Part shown: positions 5,951-6,060 of the stretch, one piece after another
How the letters are laid out: each line of letters begins with the position of its first letter
Position numbering within the stretch: the first letter of the stretch is position 1
Assembly (NCBI GenBank): GCA_035524675.1
Contig: DATKOK010000041.1
Span: 1 to 6,060, forward strand
Direction: 5' to 3'
Origin: FEN-987 sp035524675
GTDB lineage: Archaea; Thermoproteota; Bathyarchaeia; 40CM-2-53-6
Length of the DNA stretch: 6,060 nt
Translations under genes and position numbers: made by a program
The notes under the pieces: model-generated
Told to the model about the DNA's origin: nothing
Seen by the model: the letters and a program-made list of their open reading frames with translations, nothing else
The model's database searches: none

Positions 5951-5978
5951 GATTAATATCAAAGAGAGTAATATACAC
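5951..5978 (+). promoter_or_regulatory. Candidate promoter of the zinc-finger gene
   Basis: Two AT-rich boxes occur before the TTG at 5993: GATTAATATC (5951-5960) and GTAATATACAC (5968-5978), the latter preceded by purine-rich AAAGAGA, which could serve as a BRE. The first would give a leader of about ten bases and the second an essentially leaderless start. No clear terminator for the SRPBCC gene is visible in the same 66-base gap. Confidence 0.4.
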
Positions 5979-5992
5979 AACGAGTCACAACC

Positions 5993-6060
5993 TTGTCCAC
6001 GAACACATATGTCTGCCCTGCTTGCAAAATGTTCTTCAAGTCAGAAGAAGAATTGAAAGC
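5993..6060 (+). CDS. Small C2H2-type zinc-finger protein, N-terminal part only
   Basis: A frame opening after an in-frame TAA at 5969-5971 has TTG at 5993 as its only start and runs off the window. The 22 full codons encode a short polar leader and then VCPACKMFF (residues 7-15), with Cys8 and Cys11 spaced as in the first half of a C2H2 zinc finger, followed by an acidic helix start (SEEELK). The two matching His or Cys ligands would lie just outside the window. Small one-finger or two-finger proteins of this kind are common in archaea and may bind DNA, RNA or protein. The TTG start and the AT-rich boxes upstream support a separate transcript. Confidence 0.65.
   Translation, partial: MSTNTYVCPACKMFFKSEEELK

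Noticed and set aside
5934..5951. Imperfect inverted repeat CTAAGG/CTTTAG after the SRPBCC gene as a terminator
   Set aside because: The stem is short and mismatched, no T-run follows, and it merges into the AT-rich promoter region of the next gene.

Overview
The window looks like chromosomal DNA from an archaeon, most likely an uncultured mesophilic or moderately thermophilic lineage of the Thermoproteota (Bathyarchaeia-like). This is an inference. It rests on TATA-like boxes at roughly the right distance from starts that lack a Shine-Dalgarno, GGTGA/GGAG-type Shine-Dalgarnos only inside gene runs, T-rich termination tracts, TTG and GTG starts, and a small C2H2-type zinc-finger gene at the right edge. 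Base composition is near 50% GC. No tRNA, rRNA, CRISPR array, insertion sequence or phage gene was seen, and no gap exceeds 300 bases.

Layout. (1) Bases 2-127 hold the end of an unidentified gene, closed by a hairpin with a GAAA loop and T-runs. (2) Bases 203-3294 hold four tightly packed plus-strand membrane-protein genes: a DUF6754-like protein, a protein with about six membrane spans, a protein anchored at both ends with a predicted external domain, and a protein with about seven spans. (3) A small minus-strand gene (3254-3562) converges on the fourth membrane gene and overlaps it by 41 bases. (4) A 40-base divergent promoter region separates that small gene from a plus-strand pair of membrane-anchored proteins of the serine dehydrogenase proteinase (SDH_sah, ClpP/crotonase fold) family, 3603-4499 and 4509-5429. 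An SRPBCC (START-like) gene, 5477-5926, follows. (5) The right edge holds the start of a zinc-finger gene.

Working together. The four membrane genes are probably one transcript encoding an uncharacterised envelope complex. The proteinase pair is the most striking feature. The downstream copy keeps the expected active-site motifs (HTPGG, MSGG, PVDPQ, SHSTP). The upstream copy has the same architecture but is altered at every one of them (HTTGA, LANG, TVEPQ, TTSTP), including Ala in place of the presumed nucleophilic Ser. This suggests a pseudoprotease-protease pair, perhaps a mixed oligomer on the cytoplasmic face of the membrane. A link between this pair and the DUF6754 module is suggested only by adjacency and by the divergent promoter shared with the small gene.
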